From CAZAYY01 sp964489525 (GTDB lineage: Bacteria; Chloroflexota; Anaerolineae; Anaerolineales; JABWBV01): 56,616 bases of DNA. Of this stretch, positions 53,875 through 56,616 are shown piece by piece. Position numbers and translations under genes: made by a program. The stretch is taken from positions 1 through 56,616 of the forward strand of contig CAZAYY010000027.1 of NCBI GenBank assembly GCA_964489525.1, given 5' to 3'. Position 1 is the stretch's first letter. Each line of letters starts with the position of its first letter. The notes beneath the pieces were generated by a model that saw nothing but the letters and a program-made list of their open reading frames with translations, was not told where the DNA came from and searched no databases.

Positions 53875-54052
53875 CGAAGGCGCGAATGAACGCGAATGCG
53901 CGAAGGGACTGCCTCCAACCGCCAGCCCATCCCCAGCATGAGCACAACTTCCAGCCCGGCGCACCGCCAGGAAGCCAAACACCCCACCGCCAACCCTGCC
54001 CCCTTCGCGTCTTCGTGCATTATCGCGCATCCGCGATCCACGATTTGAACCC
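53869..54052. repeat. MITE-like palindromic element, CGCGAA series
   Basis: The left arm has GAACCGCGAAGG, CGCGAATG, ACGCGAATG and CGCGAAGGG; the right arm (54001-54052), reversed, has GGGTTCAAATCG, GCGCGATAATGC and ACGCGAAGGG. The arms enclose about 90 bases. Same phased layout as the element at 51686-51812 but with a different core word. Confidence 0.6.
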
Positions 54053-54054
54053 GC

Positions 54055-54996
54055 TCAAAAATCCCCCACCGTCCCCTGTGCAGGAATGCGGCGCAGGTCG
54101 TAGGGGGTGACCTGGTAGACGTAGTAATTCAGCCAGTTGGAAAAGAGCAGGTGGGCATGGCCGCGCCAGCGCACTTCGGGAGGCTGGCGCGGGTCGTCGC
54201 CGGGGTAGTAGTTGTGCGGGACGGCAATGGGCAGGCCTTTCTGAACATCCCGGTCGTATTCCGCTTTCAGGGTGAGCGGGTCATATTCCGAATGGCCGGT
54301 GATGTAAAAATGACGGCGGTCGCGCGAGGCGGCAATGTACACCCCTGCTTCGGGGGATTCGGCCAGGATGTCAATTTCGGGGACGTGGGCCAAATCCTCT
54401 TTGCGGATTTCGGTGTGGCGAGAATGCGGGGCGTAGAAGACATCATCAAAGCCCCGCAGCAGTTTTTCGTGGGTGCGGGCTGCCCGGTGGGGAAAAACGC
54501 CAAACATTTTCTCAGGCAAAGGGTGCTTGGGGATACCGTAGCGGTGGTACAGGGCGGCCTGGGCGGCCCAACAGATGTTGAAGGTGGAATAGACATGGGT
54601 TTCGGCCCAATCGAGCACGGCGGTCAGTTCGGGCCAGTAGTCCACCTGCTCAAAGGGCAGGGTTTCGACGGGCGCGCCCGTTATCACCAGCCCGTCGAAC
54701 TTATTTCCGTTGACCCGGTCAAAATCCAGGTAGTGCTCCACCAGGTGTTCTTCGGGGGTGTTGCGCGAGGCGTGGGAGGCCATGTGCAGCAGCGTGATAT
54801 CTACCTGGAGGGCCGAGTTGCCCAACAGGCGCAGCAGTTGGGTTTCGGTGGCGATTTTGGTAGGCATGAGGTTGAGAATCGCCAGGCGCAGCGGGCGGAT
54901 ATCCTGGTGTTGGGCGCGCTGCTGGCCCATGACAAAGATGTTCTCGGCTTCGAGGATTTTGCGAGCGGGCAGGGTTTCGGGGATGTTGACGGGCAT
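54055..54996 (-). CDS. metA: homoserine O-acetyltransferase (MetA family)
   Basis: 313 residues from the ATG at 54996 with AGGAG before it. Catalytic Cys in FNICWAAQAAL, and His and Glu in YITGHSEYD. At the position equivalent to residue 111 (TGAPVETLPFEQVDYW) there is Glu, which in this family goes with acetyl-CoA, where E. coli MetA has Gly and uses succinyl-CoA. So the product is likely O-acetylhomoserine, matching MetY, whose stop lies 8 bases upstream. The last codons end in the repeat region. Part of the metYA operon under the attenuator at 56321-56502. Confidence 0.92.
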   Translation of the reverse strand: MPVNIPETLPARKILEAENIFVMGQQRAQHQDIRPLRLAILNLMPTKIATETQLLRLLGNSALQVDITLLHMASHASRNTPEEHLVEHYLDFDRVNGNKFDGLVITGAPVETLPFEQVDYWPELTAVLDWAETHVYSTFNICWAAQAALYHRYGIPKHPLPEKMFGVFPHRAARTHEKLLRGFDDVFYAPHSRHTEIRKEDLAHVPEIDILAESPEAGVYIAASRDRRHFYITGHSEYDPLTLKAEYDRDVQKGLPIAVPHNYYPGDDPRQPPEVRWRGHAHLLFSNWLNYYVYQVTPYDLRRIPAQGTVGDF

Positions 54997-55004
54997 GGGA
55001 ACTC

Positions 55005-56294
55005 CTAATTCAACGCCTGGTCGAGGTCCCAAAGGATATCTTCGATATCTTCAAGGCCGATGCTCAGGCGAACAAAGTCCGGGGAAACGCCAGCGGAGTG
55101 CTGTTGTTCGGGGGAAAGCTGGCTGTGGGTGGTGCTGGCAGGGTGAATGGCCAGGCTTTTGGCGTCGCCCACGTTGGCCAGGTGCGAGAAGAGCTGCAGG
55201 CGGTCAATAAAGCGACGCCCGGCTTTCAACCCGCCTTTGACGCCGAAGCCCAAAATCGCCCCAGCGCCTTTGGGCAGGTACTTTTGGGCTGCGGTGTAGT
55301 CCGGGTGGTTGGCCAGGCCGGGGTAAGTGACCCAGGAAACGGCAGGGTGCCCAGACAGGTGTTCCGCCACGCGTTGGGCGTTCTTGACGTGGCGCTCCAT
55401 GCGCAGGCTGAGGGTTTCCAGCCCCTGCAGCAGTAAAAAGCTGTTGAAGGGGGACTGGCACGCCCCAATGTCGCGCAGGACCTGGACACGGGTTTTGAGG
55501 ATGAAAGCCGGCGCGCCGAGGTCGGCATACACCAAGCCGTGGTAGCTGGCATCGGGAGTGGTGAAGCTGCGGAAGCGCCCGCTGGCAGCCCAGTCGAAAT
55601 TGCCGCCATCTACAATCACACCGCCAATGGTGGTTCCATGACCACCGAGGAATTTTGTGGCAGAGTGGAGCACAATGTTTGCGCCCCACTCCAGCGGGCG
55701 GTAGAGGTAGGGCGTGGCGAAGGTGTTGTCAATTACCAGGGGCAGGGCGTGGCGGCGGGCAATCTCGGCCACAGGCTCAAACGGGAAGACATTGATGCGC
55801 GGGTTGCCGAGGGTTTCGCCGTAAATCAGGCGGGTGTTGGGCCGGATGGCTTTCTCAAAATTGGCGGGGTTGGACGGGTCCACAAAGGTGACATCAATTC
55901 CCAGGCGGGGGAAGGTGTAGGCAAACTGGTTGTATGTCCCGCCGTACAGTGTTGAAGCAGAAACGATGTGGTCGCCCTGCTCACAGAGGGCCAAAATGGC
56001 CATGGTTTGGGCCGCATGGCCTGAAGCCGCCGCCAGCGCACCCACCCCGCCTTCTAGGTCGGCGATGCGCTGTTCAAACACATCGCTGGTGGGGTTCATG
56101 ATGCGTGTGTAGATGTTGCCGGCCTCCTGCAGGGCAAACAGCCGGGCGGCGTGGTCGGTGTCGTTGAATACGTATGAAGTCGTCTGGTAGATGGGCACGG
56201 CGCGCGAACCCGTGGCCGGGTCAGGCCTCTGGCCAGCATGCAGCTGGCGGGTGGTAAAACCCAGGGTACGTGTATTGCGTTGTGGTGTGGACAT
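55005..56294 (-). CDS. metY: O-acetylhomoserine sulfhydrylase (MetY)
   Basis: 429 residues from the ATG at 56294 with GGAGG before it; the frame upstream runs through the leader and is not coding. A PLP enzyme of the Cys/Met metabolism family, with the PLP Lys in LHSATKFLGGHG and YTRIMNPTSDVFEQRIADLEGG near the N-terminus. It makes homocysteine from O-acetylhomoserine and sulfide. First gene of metYA; expression is probably controlled by the Met/Cys leader peptide attenuator upstream. Confidence 0.94.
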   Translation of the reverse strand: MSTPQRNTRTLGFTTRQLHAGQRPDPATGSRAVPIYQTTSYVFNDTDHAARLFALQEAGNIYTRIMNPTSDVFEQRIADLEGGVGALAAASGHAAQTMAILALCEQGDHIVSASTLYGGTYNQFAYTFPRLGIDVTFVDPSNPANFEKAIRPNTRLIYGETLGNPRINVFPFEPVAEIARRHALPLVIDNTFATPYLYRPLEWGANIVLHSATKFLGGHGTTIGGVIVDGGNFDWAASGRFRSFTTPDASYHGLVYADLGAPAFILKTRVQVLRDIGACQSPFNSFLLLQGLETLSLRMERHVKNAQRVAEHLSGHPAVSWVTYPGLANHPDYTAAQKYLPKGAGAILGFGVKGGLKAGRRFIDRLQLFSHLANVGDAKSLAIHPASTTHSQLSPEQQHSAGVSPDFVRLSIGLEDIEDILWDLDQALN

Positions 56295-56320
56295 AAAAAC
56301 CTCCGATAAAAAAAGTGGGT

Positions 56321-56383
56321 AAATAAAAAGCGGCGGACAGCCTGTCGCAATTCCGGAGAATTTGCGGGAGGCTGTCCGCCGCT
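56321..56383 (-). terminator. terminator of the metYA attenuator
   Basis: On the minus strand AGCGGCGGACAGCCT (56383-56369) pairs perfectly over 15 bp with AGGCTGTCCGCCGCT (56343-56329), followed by TTTTTATTT. It lies 26 bases before the metY ribosome site, so it must be bypassed for metY to be made. Confidence 0.92.
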
Positions 56384-56462
56384 TGCCAGGGCTGGCCCTG
56401 GGGGCGCTGCTCAGCTTAGAGCAGCAATAGCCCAAAGCGGAGGTTGCCTACCCGCTTCGGGC
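56369..56462 (-). promoter_or_regulatory. competing attenuator hairpins of metYA
   Basis: Region 1 GCCCGAAGCGG (56462-56452) pairs with region 2 CCGCTTTGGGC (56440-56430) over 11 bp (one G-U). Region 2 can instead pair with region 3, GCCC-TGGC-AAGCGG (56392-56379), which overlaps the 5' arm of the terminator. Regions 1 and 3 are thus repeats of the same pairing partner, the hallmark of 1:2, 2:3, 3:4 attenuation. A further 7-bp hairpin (56425-56406) spans the leader stop codon. Confidence 0.8.
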
Positions 56463-56502
56463 ACATCATCATAGCGCAGGACATCAAGAACAAGGTTTTC
56501 AT
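56416..56502 (-). CDS. Met/Cys-rich leader peptide of metYA
   Basis: 28 codons from the ATG at 56502 to TAA at 56418-56416. Residues 7-14 are MSCAMMMC: four Met and two Cys in eight residues, with three consecutive ATG codons. The run sits exactly before attenuator region 1: a ribosome stalled on codons 11-14 would cover region 1 and free region 2. The remainder ends in LLLL and has no likely function as a protein. The predicted transcript starts about 5 bases before the ATG, so it is (nearly) leaderless, with no ribosome site. Confidence 0.8.
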   Translation of the reverse strand: MKTLFLMSCAMMMCPKRVGNLRFGLLLL

Positions 56503-56514
56503 AAGCTGGGTGCA

Positions 56515-56543
56515 ATTCTATGTGGATCAGTGGGATTTGTCAA
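56515..56543 (-). promoter_or_regulatory. metYA promoter
   Basis: On the minus strand TTGACA (56543-56538), a 17-base spacer and TAGAAT (56520-56515) give a near-consensus sigma-70 type promoter. The predicted start is near 56507, just before the leader peptide ATG. Confidence 0.88.
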
Positions 56544-56616
56544 GAGGTCAAAAAAAGGGATATATGGCTTTCTCAAAGTCGCGTTTTGGTAGAAGTCAAT
56601 AACAAGAAGGCGTCTG

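Larger units (their letters stand above)
53774..54054. other. intergenic region made of repeats
   Basis: 281 bases holding a dispersed repeat copy, a perfect 9-bp hairpin and a MITE-like element, listed separately. No gene is seen. Confidence 0.7.

Noticed and set aside
53840..53880. tRNA T-arm-like GGTTCAAACC
   Set aside because: Only the T-arm-like word is present; there is no acceptor stem, D arm or anticodon arm around it.
54151..55008. Plus-strand ORF of 285 codons, Gly/Val rich
   Set aside because: Antisense to metA; the composition is that of a shadow frame.
56321..56462. SAM riboswitch upstream of metY
   Set aside because: GGCAACC occurs as in SAM-I P3, but the other conserved SAM-I segments are missing and the same bases lie inside an ORF whose Met/Cys run fits peptide attenuation better. 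No T-box sequence is present either.

Overview
The window (GC-rich, roughly mid-50s percent by eye) most resembles the chromosome of a Chloroflexota bacterium of the class Anaerolineae. This is inferred from gene content and style: large secreted proteins with Thr/Pro linkers and an 'IYLPLLLR'-type C-terminus, Ser/Thr kinase, FHA and SH3 proteins, an Agl23-like membrane glycosyltransferase, tandem universal stress proteins, several apparently leaderless transcripts, and short dispersed repeats common in that group. I found no rRNA, tRNA, CRISPR array, prophage or intact IS element.

Layout. 1-7.8 kb: a plus-strand signalling and envelope cluster with a 5'-truncated FHA-transmembrane-M23 peptidase, an SH3 protein and a large FHA Ser/Thr kinase, ended by a strong bidirectional terminator. 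7.9-17.5 kb: minus-strand giant secreted repeat protein, then an AT-richer pair (secreted lipase-like protein with PPC domains, and a small anchored protein). 17.6-24.2 kb: an SDR with a small Cys protein, then a plus-strand usp-GMC oxidoreductase-aldehyde dehydrogenase operon, a tandem-domain Usp and a zinc-ribbon protein. 24.2-33.7 kb: minus-strand genes, namely a VanZ-M50-TPR fusion, ACT protein, phosphohexomutase, GNAT, aldo/keto reductase, an unknown protein, LCP ligase and an orphan urocanate hydratase. 34.0-36.8 kb: a Zn/Mn-type ABC permease and ATPase diverging from a His-rich anchored protein, with a Fur-type palindrome between them. 36.8-43.0 kb: rluB-like gene, Agl23-NHL fusion, msrPQ. 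43.0-51.7 kb: methyltransferase, small membrane protein, glycosyltransferase, MFS exporter, radical SAM protein and a three-gene ABC-2 exporter. 51.8-53.8 kb: Eis-like acetyltransferase and a DUF998 protein. 54.0-56.6 kb: the metY-metA operon.

The most striking element is upstream of metY (minus strand). A consensus promoter (TTGACA-N17-TAGAAT) drives a 28-codon leader peptide containing the run MSCAMMMC. It is followed by mutually exclusive RNA hairpins and a 15-bp terminator with a U tract. The geometry is that of ribosome-mediated transcription attenuation sensing methionyl- and/or cysteinyl-tRNA. metA carries the Glu associated with acetyl-CoA use, so metA and metY together form an O-acetylhomoserine sulfhydrylation route from homoserine to homocysteine.

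Other points of interest are the metal-responsive divergent promoter, the kinase/FHA-peptidase pair, the VanZ-M50-TPR fusion, paired 14-codon mini-ORFs in both usp leaders, and a recurrent pattern of leaderless genes with extended -10 or consensus -10 boxes.
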